From Diadema setosum (Eukaryota; Echinodermata; Echinoidea; Diadematoida; Diadematidae), in the NCBI GenBank assembly GCA_033980235.1, contig CM067070.1, forward strand, positions 30,250,394 to 30,314,393: a DNA stretch of 64,000 nucleotides, in the 5' to 3' direction. Made by a program: the position numbers and the translations under genes. Below the pieces are notes generated by a model. It was not told where the DNA came from, did not search any database, and saw nothing but the letters and a program-made list of their open reading frames with translations. Below are positions 43,734 through 55,343 of the stretch, one piece after another. The stretch's first letter is position 1. Each line of letters starts with the position of its first letter.

Positions 43734-43992
43734 TATAAGGGCTTCAAAAATCATTTAAGCCTTGACTCTTCTATATCCGTGCTGTCAATTATACGCTTCT
43801 GCTACACAATGTGTATCCAATTGAGACAAATTAATTTGAAAACAACTAATCGATGATATATTGAATCCCGGAGCCCTTAGTGAATAGCGTGTAAACTAGT
43901 TATAAAGAAGAACAAGAACAAAAAAAAAAATACATTCAGGCAACTCTCAAAGTTCCCCTTTTCCCGAGCAATAGGCAGACGGTAACACTATA

Positions 43993-44653
43993 TGTGACCC
44001 TGCACCTCAAAACAAACAAAAAGTCGCCAGACATGAATTTTTAGTTAAGACAATATTCTGGAAGAGCAGACTTTAAGCTTTAAAATGATGTTTAACTCAA
44101 ATCAAATGGACTCTCCTAACCTATTCAAATATTGGAAAGAAAGCACAAACTCAGGAAAAGTGTGAACCGAGAAAAAAGGCTCTGAAGTACAGTGTCTATT
44201 CAAGCGCTTAATCTTTACCAAACCGTGCTGGCTGTGCGATGAATGGGACAAAAAACAGGAAGTAAACCACCAGAGTAACAATAATGAAGAGATTATCAGA
44301 TTAAACTGAAATTAAGCATGCCTCATTAACACATTCTGTCCATAATTAATTTCAACTTTCAGAGCAGCAGCACTATCTTTTCAAAAGTTATTAGAGTTGA
44401 AAGTGAAGAGTGTGGACAAGGTTTTTCAGAAATGAAAAAAAAAAGGATTCTAAAGACACCTAGTCACACTATTCTACCAAAAATGTTCGAGACAAACTGC
44501 TAAAAAAACACACTTTCCTGTCCGTTTTATGATACCAAATTTTAGCATAATGTAAAATGAGACCCGCTCTTTCAGAAAATATGAAAAACTCAAGTTCGGC
44601 TAGGTTAACCCCTTTCACTTATTTTCAGTCCTCACGCAAAATCAGTGTGTGCA
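43993..44653 (+). mobile_element. ~700-bp TGTGACC MITE, forward, 3'-truncated
   Basis: Starts TGTGACCCTGCACCTCAAAA and follows the family to CACGCAAAATCAGTGTGTGC, then stops just short of the expected right TIR. Confidence 0.85.
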
Positions 44654-44878
44654 CTCATCCCCTCATTTTGTTACGTGTATAACTTGTGATTCTTTACAGA
44701 ACTTGTAAATTGATGAAATACTGTCTTGTTAAGCTTTAGTAGAACTTGTGTTTTACGTAAGATGCACTTGATTTGTGATTCACTTTTGCTTTGCTATAAA
44801 GAAGAAAATAATAATTGTTTGGTTACCAACTACCTAAAGCAGTTTAATATGTGTAATTATTTGTGTGTTATTACAAAT

Positions 44879-45214
44879 GTGACCCTGCATCAAAAAACAA
44901 ATAAAAAGTCTCCAGACTTGAAATTTTGGTTAAGAGGATATTTGTGAAAGAGCAGACCTTTTAAAGCTTTAAAATTATGTATAACTCAAATCAAATGGAC
45001 TGTCCTAACCTAAGTAATTATTGGAAAGAAAGCACACACTCAGGAAAAGTGAGAACTGAGAAAAGAAGCCCTGAAGTACAGTGTGTATTCAAGCGCTTAA
45101 TCTTTACGAAGTCGTGCCGGCTGTGCGATGATTGGGACCAAAAAAATAGTGTAAACCATAGCAGTAAGAATAATGAAGGGATTATCAGATTAAACTGAAA
45201 TTGAACATGCCTTA
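44879..45214 (+). mobile_element. ~700-bp TGTGACC MITE, forward, interrupted at its TTAA
   Basis: TGTGACCCTGCATCAAAAAA runs to GAACATGCCTTA, where intact copies read CATTAACACATTCTG. A TTAA-family element starts exactly there. The right half is not found nearby. Confidence 0.8.
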
Positions 45215-45218
45215 TTAA

Positions 45219-45640
45219 CTCTTTATGTGCCATGGTGGAAACCCCTTTTTTGCTACATAATTCTGAAACACTAACGGTTTCATGCTTTGAGAAAACATTC
45301 TGTTTTTCAAGTCTATGTAACTTCTTTAGATTGCTTTGAGCTGGTTTAAGTAGTGAGTAAAGTTGTAGAGAAAATGCCAAGCTTTGCTTTGATGTATTAT
45401 TGTATGACAAAATTATCATTGTTTTTCTTTCACATAACCAGTAGTTACATTACTGCAAAGTCATAACTTTTGCACACAAAGTAATGACAGAAACTTAGAA
45501 ATTACTCTCAAATCCAGTAGAGAAAGCCTGTAGATAGTCAGTCACTACATGAAATGTAAGCTATATGTGAGAGGAACGGAAGCGTGGGACACGCTTTCAT
45601 TGTTCCGCTGCCTTTGGCAATATAAAGATCGGATTAGGCG
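45219..45640. mobile_element. TTAA-flanked family, copy 2 (right end lost)
   Basis: TTAA then CTCTTTATGTGCCATGGTGG matches the inverse of 36363 leftward. Similarity extends to TATATGTGAGAGGAACGGAA and ATCGGATTAGGCGG. It then gives way to a different repeat at about 45640. Confidence 0.7.
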
Positions 45641-46280
45641 GCCTGCAGTTACATCGATTGCTATTGTTGACATCGTGTTTCTTAAGCCCCACAGAATCAG
45701 ATTTGAAGTGGGCACTGAGTCTTTGGTAACATGGATACAATGGTTAATTTTGGTTAGTCCTTCTTCAACTTCACTATGATTGTGCTTTAAAAAATGGTTC
45801 AGAAAGGTAGATTAGGATATATGTTTATATGCTCACCCACTGTTATCTAAGATGAAGATGGGGAAAGGAAGAGAAAATGGGGAGAGTATAGTAATCATCA
45901 ACTTTGACCGATGAAATCTCTATATATTGATAGATTAATTCAATCAGCTTTATAAGGACATGTTCAAGCGGAATTTAAAAAAAAAAAAGATGTGCTATTT
46001 CCAACAAAAAGCAATTTATTTTCACATTCCATACATTTACAACATTGACTTATAGTATTGTTTGAATAGATTTATCAATTATTTTTTGATGTTCACTTTA
46101 TCATTGCCAACCATTAGTCCTCCTCATCACGCACCATCGTCACCTCTACCACCACAACCGTTATTAAAGGGAACCAAAACCCAAAGAGAAATGTGAATTG
46201 AGTAAAAACAGCAACGTCGGTAGAACTCATCAGTGAAAGTTTGAGGAAAATCGGACAATCAATGCAAAATTAAAGTATGG
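45640..46280. repeat. Dispersed repeat A, copy 1
   Basis: Inverted relative to 56690-57310: shared blocks CCACAGAATCAGATTTGAAG, TGCTTTAAAAAATG(G/A)TTCAGAAAGG, GATGAAGATGGGGA and TGTTCACTTTATCATTGCCA. Its end at 46148 carries the AAAGGGAACCAAAACCCAAA word of the MITE at 56303. Confidence 0.7.
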
Positions 46281-46507
46281 TTGTGAGATGAGGCGAAGAC
46301 AAATGACAGCGGGAGCAGAAAGGAAGTGGGAATAGAAAGTGACTGTCAGCATATCAGAAGATCTTGATGAAAGAAACCATAGAACGATAAGAGCTTGGCT
46401 GTGGAAGGGTGGCAGTAAGATGTATGACTATGGAATAAATGAGACATGCTGTTCACTGCTACACCATACAATATAGACATACTATTTCTTGTACAGACAC
46501 ATTAATG

Positions 46508-47173
46508 ATCTGTAAATCAACAAAAATATCGGGGGAAAAAAGGAACCAGTGGGACTCGAACTTGTCATCTACCGCTTTACGGGCAGTGACACTACCACCA
46601 GGCTGTCCCTGGTTGCCGGAAGTGACACGATGAACATGTAACAAATATCTAAGTTCCGAAATTCCGACATTGTTATGTTAAGTAGTCGAAGGCGTACAAG
46701 GAATATTAAATGAAAGAAAGATATTATTCACACAGTTGACGGGTCAAGCTCGAGTTTCTTAACTTCGTCTCCCTCTACAAATTAAATTTGTTAAGATCGC
46801 AACTGCTGATCGGTAAATCAACAAACAAGTCTGAAAAAAATGAACCAGTGGGACTTGAATCTTTCATCTACCGCTTTCCGGGCAATGACACTACCACCAG
46901 GCTGTCCCTGGTTGCCGGAAGTGACACGATGAACATGTAACAAATGCCTAAGTTCCGAAATTCCGACATTGTTGTGTTAAGTAGTTCAAGGCGGACAAGG
47001 AATATTAAATGAAAGAAAGATATTATTCAGAGGGGAGAAGGTTCAGGTGCGGGTTTCTTCACTTTAACTCCCTCTACAAATTACATGTGTTAAGATCGCA
47101 ACCGCTGATCGGTAAATTAACAAACATGTCGGACAAAAGAACCAGTGGGACTCGAACCTGTCATCTACTCGCA
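46508..47173 (-). repeat. ~299-bp tandem repeat with tRNA-like segment, 2.2 copies
   Basis: ACCAGTGGGACT(C/T)GAA occurs at 46545, 46844 and 47140. Read on the minus strand each unit has GCCTGGTGGTAGTGTCACTG, then CAAGTTCGAGTCCCACTGG, resembling pol III A and B boxes, and AACCAG/CTGGTT could pair as an acceptor stem. The T-arm does not fold well, so this is a tRNA-derived SINE-like or pseudo-tRNA repeat, not a functional tRNA gene. Confidence 0.6.
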
Positions 47174-47460
47174 TCTGAATTTTGACATTGCGGTTTACGT
47201 GTTATGACATTTGTGGTAATTTTGACACTCTGCACTGTAAAAAAAAAAAAAATTGTTTAATTTCTAAAGACCTAACTAAACACTTTTATGTGACAGTTTT
47301 CAAACACTGCGACGCGTTTATATATTATACACGTTTAGGAGCTAAATACATGCAGTGCTTATTTCCATCACACCCTAGGTGTTTAACACACACACACATG
47401 TTTATGTTTTAAACGGTTCTGATGTTTAAAAACTAAATACCTGCTCGCGATTTTTTTTTT

Positions 47461-47659
47461 CCGTAACCCTAACGCGTCGAAATTGCCAATTGTGTCACTT
47501 GAGCAAAGACTATCGGTGTACTTGGCTGGTTTTGTACGCATGCGCTTGGACTTCTTACTGTACAGTATGTACACATATACCAGTGGCATGGTCGTCTGCT
47601 AACACAGAATCAGATTCGAATGTGAATGGCACACCCTTCAAACATAACAACGGGTTTGT

Positions 47660-47660
<1 letters not shown>
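47461..47660. repeat. Dispersed repeat B, copy 1
   Basis: CCGTAACCCTAACGCGTCGA, AATTGCCAATTGTG and CTTGAGCAAAGACTATC, ending CACAGAATCAGATTCGAATG, are inverted at 57700-57870. A (TG)n tract follows in both. Confidence 0.8.
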
Positions 47661-47695
<35 letters not shown>

Positions 47696-47740
47696 GTGTG
47701 TATGTGTGTGTGCGTATGTGTGTGTGTGTGTGTGTGTGTT
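47656..47740. repeat. (TG)n microsatellite
   Basis: TG tract with CG and TA interruptions. Cys-Val protein frames across it are artefacts. Confidence 0.95.
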
Positions 47741-48524
47741 TAAAAAAGAAGGTGATTCAGCAGCACAAGTGTGTGCGTAAGGCAGATATGGATTGGCTTG
47801 AAGTTACTAAGTAATCAGAAAGCCTTTTCTGAGATATTCATGCAGAATTCTATGTCAAGTAATACGCTACGCATGGTATAATGTGTATATATAGGCCTAT
47901 ATTGTACTGTGTGTAAGAAAAATATGATTTAGAAGCACAAGAGATAAGAATTCAGCTGCTTATTTTTGTTCAAATTAATTTCATTGTAAACATGGGCCTG
48001 AAATTTCGATGAAATTCTAATGAAGAATATCATTTCTGTATTATTCTGTTCGCACTGCAAGTATACACTCAACAGTAACACGTTCCCATTAATCGAAGTT
48101 CCAGAGGAAAATGAGAAGTGAGGACACAAGTCGTACATGGTAAGTTGGAGCTTTATTCGAAGACGTTTCACATGAGCAAGCCATTCAGCAAGTATATCAT
48201 TTCACAAAACTCAGCACTCAGTATATCGTGTACAACATAAGCAGGGAGGTGACTCACCTTGCTGGTATTAATTCTCTCACCTCCCTGGTACACGGGAGGG
48301 CGCCTTTTTCAATCAAACTTACAAATCACTGGTCACTTTCACTGACAGCGATCACTTGTGTTCAGATTATTTATGGGCTGCCTTACGCGGCAGTGGAGAG
48401 AGCGTCAGGTGGTGTCCGTTGACAAGCCACGAATGTTTTTTTTTTTTTTTTTTGGGGGGGGGGGTAGGATAATAGTGCTGCTTGATATAATGATGTGTAC
48501 ATAGGCCGTGAGGTAAAAGAAATT

Positions 48525-49000
48525 TCATTTCAATTCAATTCAATTCGATTTTATTGTCCGTTTCTGGAAATGTGTTTTGTTGGCATTCACACAAGTTACA
48601 TCGATACATACAATATATACAGAGCACACGTTTAACATGGATACATAGACATGATAAAAACACAAGAGATATACAGCAATACTATGTCAATGTCATTGTC
48701 AGAAATATATGACATTAAAGAAAAATTAATCTGTATAAATCAACGTTGCGTTGGGTGTGATGTGCATTAACATACACAAGTGTGTAAATATGTATCAGAT
48801 TTATAATAACAATATAAAACTTTTAAACATACATCTTTACGTCTAAATAAGTGATTGTATATATCTCGAAGGCTATTTACGTGCGTGTGTGTGCGTGTAT
48901 ATGTGTATACGTGTGTGAACGTACAAAAATGTAAGTCTATGTTTTTTGACAAAACCGTATAAATTACATACATACGATTGTTCTTTTTTTTTTTACAACA
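48525..49000 (-). mobile_element. Probable retroelement 3' end with (TTCAA)n tail, minus strand
   Basis: TTTCATTTCAATTCAATTCA followed by CGATTTTATTGTCC is a 3' tail plus polyadenylation-like signal seen from the opposite strand. The body to the right has no coding frame that I recognise, and its far boundary is a guess. Confidence 0.4.
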
Positions 49001-50347
49001 GCTGAGATAATAGTAATTTGCTAGTCAACTGTTCGGATGGCGTTAAAGGCTATCTGTGAAGGGTTAGTGTATAGGATCGCATTTGTATAACATAAAAAAT
49101 CTACGGTTTAAAGATGTTAAAAGCAATGACAGTATTCAATGAAACATTGTGTCAACATCCATGTGACGTTTACATGAATGGTTAGTCCAGCGTGGCACGA
49201 CATAACTACGTGCATGTATAAGGTTGAGCCAACATTGGTTCGTAACCAAGATGTTGACTCCACTAGGAATTAATCACCTACACAGTGTTCAAAAATTCAT
49301 TCTGCCCCCCCCCCCCCGCAGAAAAGTGGTGTTTTGATGTGCTCGTCACTTAATTTATGAAGAGTATTTTGATAATTTTCTCCTTCGTAGGCATTTGTAA
49401 AGATATTAAGAAATTTATTTGAAATGTATTTTCCATGATGTTTTGATGAAGAAATAGAACTGATGTCACAGAGGTTATTTGTAAAATATTTGGAGTGATT
49501 ACTAAAGAGGATGAATTTAATACAAACATGTATTTTAAAGGTCCTGTTTACCGTTGAGAACAGCGATTTAAAAAGTAATGTTCAAGATAACACTTTTGAT
49601 GCATGTGTAGGTCATTCCACATCCCACCATATAAAACGTTTTCAATAAAGCATGAAATATAAGGAGAGATCACTATTTTTCTTACTAAACCATAACTGTA
49701 GACGGTTTAATCTGGAAACATTTTTATTATAACTATTGTACACATTTTGTATATCTAAAAAAAACATAACATCGATGATAATGGTTCAAATATTTACATT
49801 GGTTGTTTCTATCCCTAACGCACATTTAAGAACTACTTTGAAGCACCAATGCTGGGTTTTTGTTTCATATGCAAAAGGTAAATGATGCCTTTACGTTAGA
49901 GTATGAAATTTTGCATACATGTACTTTCTTTTCTATTCTCTTGTATAGGAAGTTGCTGGAAACGTCATAGATTGCCTGATTTTCTTGATCGATTATACTT
50001 TGTTGAAAATTAGAACGATACCTTTCTTAAGAAAGTTTTCCTCAATCTTTAACCAATAATATTTTCTTATTTGCCACTTGAGGGTTTTTTTTTTTTAAAG
50101 AAGTTATCTTTAGTTTGGACTTCCCCTTACTTTAGGTTTCAAATACAGACCTGTAAATTCATCTATTTCAACGTTTGACGTTGTATCTCAGATCAGCAAA
50201 AGTTGTCGATTTCTACAGCATGGATGCATTAGGATGCGTGCAGAAAATGCACAGAAATTGGTTAGGAAAAACATATATCACTAATACTAAAGTAGTCATA
50301 TGAACGGTTGAATTGGCAGAAAGGGATGGAACAAACTTTATGAACAT
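49001..50347. other. Unassigned AT-rich DNA
   Basis: Contains a C-run at 49305-49317 and T-run at 50084-50095. No repeat or coding feature is recognised. Confidence 0.4.
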
Positions 50348-50889
50348 CCCAGCTAGCAGACGGAGGTCAAAAAGACGTCTCAATTTGGTCGCAACTACAT
50401 GGTCAAAGTTGTCGCAAGTCTGAAAATGACCAGAAAATGACGTGATTTCAACGTCTCTTTGAAACGAATTTATCACGTCATGTTATGGACCTCTTGATGT
50501 GTTATGTCAGTTTTGCGACGTATTTATTACCTAATATTGGTGACATATTGATGACGTAAAATTAACGTCAATTTTGCGACGTAATTTTTACGTCATAAAC
50601 ACGTATTAATGACGCAATCTACGTTGGTTTGCAAAGTATTCATAGCGTTATTTAAATGACGTCTTAATACCATAATATAATTATACTTTGTTTTACAACG
50701 CATTTATGACGTCATATCAGTGACGTATTAACGTGAAATTTTATTCAGTTTTGCGACGTATTTATGACGTCATATTAGCGAAGAACTAAAGACGTAAAAT
50801 TGAAGTCAATTTTGTGACGTATTATTCATGTCGTATACGACGCATAGGTGAAGTAAAATTTACGTTGCTTTGCAATGCATTTCTCACGT

Positions 50890-51960
50890 CATATTAATGA
50901 CGTATTATAACGTGAAATTTAGGCTACATTGTTTTGGGACGTATTTATGACGTTATATTAGCGACATGTAAACGCTATGTTCCCGTCAGTTTTGCAACGT
51001 CTTTGTGACGTCATATAATTAGGCCTACGAATTATAGTTTTATAGTTATATCAGTTTTTTGGCAACGTGTTTATCACGTCATATTAATGACGTATCATGA
51101 CGTTAAATTTACGTTGATTTTGGATGTATTTATGACGTTATATTAACGACATGTGAACGTTATGTTCACGTCAGTTTTGTGACGTCTTTATGACGTCATA
51201 TAATTAGGCCTACAAATTATAGTTTTGTAGAGTTATATCAGCTTGTTTTGCAACGTATTTATCACGTCATATTAATGACGTATTACAACGTGAAATTTAG
51301 GCTACATTGTTTTGGGACGTATTTATAACGTTATATTAGTGACATATGAACGTTATGTTCACGTCAGTTTTGCGACGTCCTTGTGACGTCATATAATTAG
51401 GCCTACGAATATAGAGTGTTATAATTATATCAGTTTGCTTTGCAACGTGTTTAACGTTAAATTTACGTTGTTTTGCGACGTATCTATAACGTTGCATTAG
51501 CGACGTATTAACATTATGTCCACGTCAATTTTGCGACGTCTTTATGACGTCATTTCATTAAGCCTACGAATAGTTTTATAGAGTTATATTGGTTTGCTTT
51601 GCAACGTATTCATCACGTCATATTAATGACGCATTATAACGTTAAATTTACGTTGTTTTGTGACGTATTATGACGTTATATTAACGACATATGAACGTTA
51701 TGTTCACGTCAGTTTTGCGACGTCTTCATGACGTCATATAATTAAGCCTACGAATTATAGTTTTGTAGAGTTATATCAGTTTGTTTTGCAACGTATTTAT
51801 CACGTCATATCAATGACGTATTATGACGTTAAATTTACGTTGTTTTGCGACATATTAACCAAGTTTTTCGACGTCTTTATAACGTCATATTATAATAAGG
51901 CCTACTAATTATAGAGTTTTATAGAGTTATATCAGTTTGCTTTGTGACATACTGTCGTCA
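50890..51960. repeat. ~185-bp tandem satellite with TGACGTCA palindromes
   Basis: ATAATTAGGCCTACGAATTA marks units at 51021, 51206, 51399, 51560, 51744 and 51898 (spacings 154-193 bp). Each unit also has TATATCAGTTTG, ATCACGTCATATTAATGACG and TTTGCGACGTCTTTATGACG. Confidence 0.85.
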
Positions 51961-52396
51961 GAATGACATTATCACGTCATTACTGTCGTCAGAAAGACGT
52001 CGAAACTGTCAACAATAAGACGAATTTTTGTTCAAATGGAAGATATAAAAATGACGTCATTATTTAGACTTCAGAAAGGCGCAATAATTGTCGTTTGTTT
52101 AACGTTTATAAGCCAAGAAAGCAGACATCATTTAGGCGTCTTAAACTGACGCCAGAAAGTCGTATTTCTGCTCAAATGGATGACGTCTAAAAGACGACAT
52201 ATTTGTGACGTCTTTCTGACGTCTGGGTTGTTATACAAAGACGTCATAAAGACGTGTAAATTACTAATTTAAAGACGAGACTGACGTCAAAAAAAATCTT
52301 TTAGACGAAAATAAACAAAGATACTGGACGTCATATTAACGTTTCAAACTGACGTCAATATGTCGTATTTTTGCTCAAATGGAAGTTGTCCAAAAG

Positions 52397-54481
52397 CTGC
52401 CCCCCCCCCCACGGAAGAAAGCAGTAACTGCATAGCTGCTGAGCTGAGATAAATGCGATTTTGTGTTTTTTGCAGATTCTTTAAAAAAAAAAAAACATTC
52501 AAAAATAATTTTGTGGTATGATTATGCACCATACCTAGTTGTCTAACAATACCTAGGAAAAAAATTATGTTTCCGTTATTTTTTAAATGTTATTTAGGAA
52601 AATGCAGTTACTGCGGTGGCTCACCCTTGATTCTGGGTAGTTTCCCCACGGAAAAAAGCAGTAACTGCAGACGGCCAGGAGTCTGCTGTTTTCCCCATGG
52701 AAAAAAGCAGTAACTGCACATGTCACATGACCATATAGATAGGAGGAGAATTGTTACCACCACCAGGTTATAAAGTTCTTCTACTTTCTGGTTAGTCTAG
52801 ATCTATAAGATTTAGGACCTATCGCTAGACCTAGACTAGGTCTTGTCGATTGAATGGCATTCTGTGCAAAAATAAGGTAGACACCTATGTACCCTAATTG
52901 AACTTTGGAGTGCCCGGCGTGGCCCCTGACACATGACCCTGGACTAGACAATAAGTCAAGTCTCTTCGTCTTAGATCCTAGTCGAACTCTGACGTTACAC
53001 TTAAGCTAGACTACAGATTTATGCCCAATGTTAGTGCTAGACCTAGGTCTATTACGTTAGATTAGGCCTACTGACATTTTGTCTAACACTAAACAGTTAA
53101 CAATAAATTAGAATCTAGATCTACTCTGTAACGTTAGATCTGGTAGACCTATTTTAAACTTTAGGGCCTACATATCTAACATTAGACTAACGTTAGTGCA
53201 TTAATACTAGTGCTCATCTCCCTTCAATATATTTTCAGCTCACCTAGATTTTCTGGTTCTGGCCAAAGCCATGGCTACCATGACTTTTCCTCTGCAATTC
53301 ATGATAGATTTACAGGCATGCCTGGACCGCAGATACTGTGTGACAGCATGGTTAGCACTGGCACTGTGCCAGACCTGCAATACTGTGCATGCAAGTGAAT
53401 GAGTGTGATGTGATGCAATGTTTAGCTAGTTACTGTAGCTGTATGCTGCAGGATTTTATATGCGCATGCATGCAGCTGACAATGACAATGACAATGACAA
53501 TGACAATGACAATGGTTTGACAATGGTTTTTTTATTTTCTCATGTCACCCAACGTCAGGGTATTGAAGAAAATCAAAAATAAACACCGTAACAGATAAAA
53601 TCAGTTAATTAATACATTAATACATTGTAAATTACATATATATACAGAAAATTGAATATTTACAAAATATACAAAATATACAGAATGGTGCAGGACCCAG
53701 AAGAGAGAAAGAGAGTGAGAGAGAGAGAGAGAGAGAGAGAAGGAAAGAGAGAAGGAAGACAAACAAAACAGTTAAAAAAAAAAAGCAGGGCAACAATAAC
53801 GCAGATAAAAGCAATTTCAATAATATAAAACTAAACATTGTAAAAAGCTATATTTACATGAAAAAAAATACAAATAATGATATTAATAATTATTATTTCT
53901 TATGGAGCTTCATTATTTCCTTACAAAATTTAGCTAAATTTATCAACTCACTGCTGCACGCGTATTCTGCACTCTGAGCGCGCTGAGTCTGCCAGGTTTG
54001 CTAGTCTCCAGAAAGAAGCTTTTTCTACAACTTGTCATATGATTCCCTGCGGGCAGAGTCAAGTTACTGGTGAAACAATCTTTTTATATCTACTCTCCTA
54101 AATTATGGGAGAAACTGCTGTTTACATTGTTTAAAAAAATATAGTAGAAAAAATAAATGGTATTAGGGAAAAAAAAATACAGGAAGGACTATACAGAGTC
54201 TGAATGATAAAGACTAAATTGTTAGTTACTGCTTTCTTCCGTGGGCTTTGTTAGTTACTGCTTTTTTCCGTGGGGAAACTTGCAAAGTTGAATCAACTGG
54301 ATGCAGTTACTGCTTTTTGCAAAAGTGAAAAATTGTATTTTTGGTCACTTTCATTTTTCTTTTTGCAAAACTGACCTATTAACGTTGGAGAGCATTAGGT
54401 AAACTATTCATTTTTGCAAAAAAAGTAGACATTCATAAAAATGTCAGTTACTGCTTTTTTCCGTGGGGGGGGGGGGGGCAG
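52397..54481. mobile_element. 2.1-kb TIR element, CTGCC...CACGGAA ends, AAAG duplication
   Basis: CTGCCCCCCCCCCCCACGGA at the left is inverted at the right (TCCGTGGGG...GGCAG), with AAGCAGTAACTG adjoining. AAAG flanks both ends (52393-52396 and 54482-54485). The joined flanks match the uninterrupted TGACGTCA copy near 30540. The terminal motif CCACGGAAAAAAGCAGTAAC is reiterated at 52654, 52696 and, inverted, 54223 and 54254. No coding frame recognised. Confidence 0.75.
53476..53900 (-). mobile_element. Probable retroelement 3' end with (ACAATG)n tail, minus strand
   Basis: Six ACAATG units (53477-53514), then GGTTTTTTTATTTTCTCATG look like a 3' tail and poly-A signal on the opposite strand. 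A (GA)n tract lies at 53716-53745. It is nested in the 52397-54481 element. Confidence 0.4.
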
Positions 54482-54708
54482 AAAGACGTCATTGGTGGTT
54501 ATATAAAAGTCTTCTTAATGACGTATAAATAATTCTAAAGACAAGATGTACGTCAGAACGTCATGAGCACGTCGTTTACACGTCAATTCATGACTTTTTA
54601 ACGTATATTGGAAAAGAAAACAAGGAATACATCTGAAAGACGCCTTTTCTTCAAGAACAAGGGAAATGGACGTGATTTTGACGTCATTTTGAAGTCGTGG
54701 CCAGTTGG

Positions 54709-55020
54709 TTTATCAGTATTTCAGTTTAAGATCTAATAAAGCGCTTGTGAGCACCTCAAGGTACAAATCATGATAAAAATCTAACCTACCCTACTCCTGC
54801 AAATGTCCTAAGCCTTATATCTACGTCTACCACCTATATAGTTGCTAGCATTGTTGTATCACGTTTAAGGGGAAAAATTTGTACTGCTTTATGACATGGT
54901 TGCTAAAATAGGTCACAGCAGCTCAATCTTGAAATATATAAATATGTGTTCATAAAACACGCTGAAGTTTGAATAACAAACATTTTTTTAACAATAGAGT
55001 GCACAATTTCTGACACTTTT
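54709..55020. repeat. Old repeat tail, uninterrupted copy
   Basis: AAGATCTAATAAAG, CCCTACTCCTGCAAATGTCC, TCTACCACCTAT, TTGTTGTATCACG, GACATGGTTGCTAAAATAGG and ACAATTTCTGACA occur in one run. They serve as the empty-site reference for the insertions at 8716-15299 and 15491-21004. Confidence 0.65.
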
Positions 55021-55169
55021 ATGATTATAAGCAGAATGTTTACTTTTTCAGACGTGAACAACGACCAGCTGTGACCTCGCTTTCATTTTCTTTCAGAATA
55101 ACTCTTGATTACGATTTTTACGTTAGCATACACGAAACTTTGTAAGTAACGATATACTGCACACCTACC

Positions 55170-55305
55170 ACACCCACACAAACACATAAACACACAAACA
55201 CACAATACACATTGCACGCACTCGCACATACACACAAAGACACATACACAAAGTGCATGGGAGGTTTTCAGGCGCCCGCCGTCGAGTTTTCGGTGCAAAG
55301 AAAAG

Positions 55306-55342
<37 letters not shown>
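55170..55342. repeat. (CA)n microsatellites
   Basis: Interrupted CA tract at 55170-55250 and a pure one at 55308-55342. Confidence 0.9.

Positions 55343-55343
<1 letters not shown>

Larger units (their letters stand above)
50348..54708. mobile_element. TGACGTCA-array element, copy 2, with nested element
   Basis: Ends CCAGCTAGCAGACG at the left and CGTGGCCAGTTGG at the right are approximate inverses, and both are followed by AAAA(T/A)GACGTC-type sequence. The body is a dense field of ACGTCA/TGACGT words. Interrupted at 52397-54481. Matches copy 1 at 29622-31989 in inverse orientation. Confidence 0.65.

Noticed and set aside
45018..45419. 133-codon minus-strand frame
   Set aside because: It crosses the junction between two transposons, and the left part is the 700-bp MITE, whose reverse frames recur at 30073, 43324, 59148 and 62263.
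46541..46625. A functional tRNA gene on the minus strand
   Set aside because: A/B-box-like words and a possible acceptor stem are present, but the T-arm pairs poorly and the sequence is inside a 299-bp tandem repeat.
47490..47780. 96-codon Cys-Val-rich frame resembling a cysteine-rich peptide
   Set aside because: It is a translation of a (TG)n microsatellite.
48235..48300. Inverted GGGAGGTGA/TCACCTCCC words as a transposon end
   Set aside because: The stem is short and no partner or target duplication was found.
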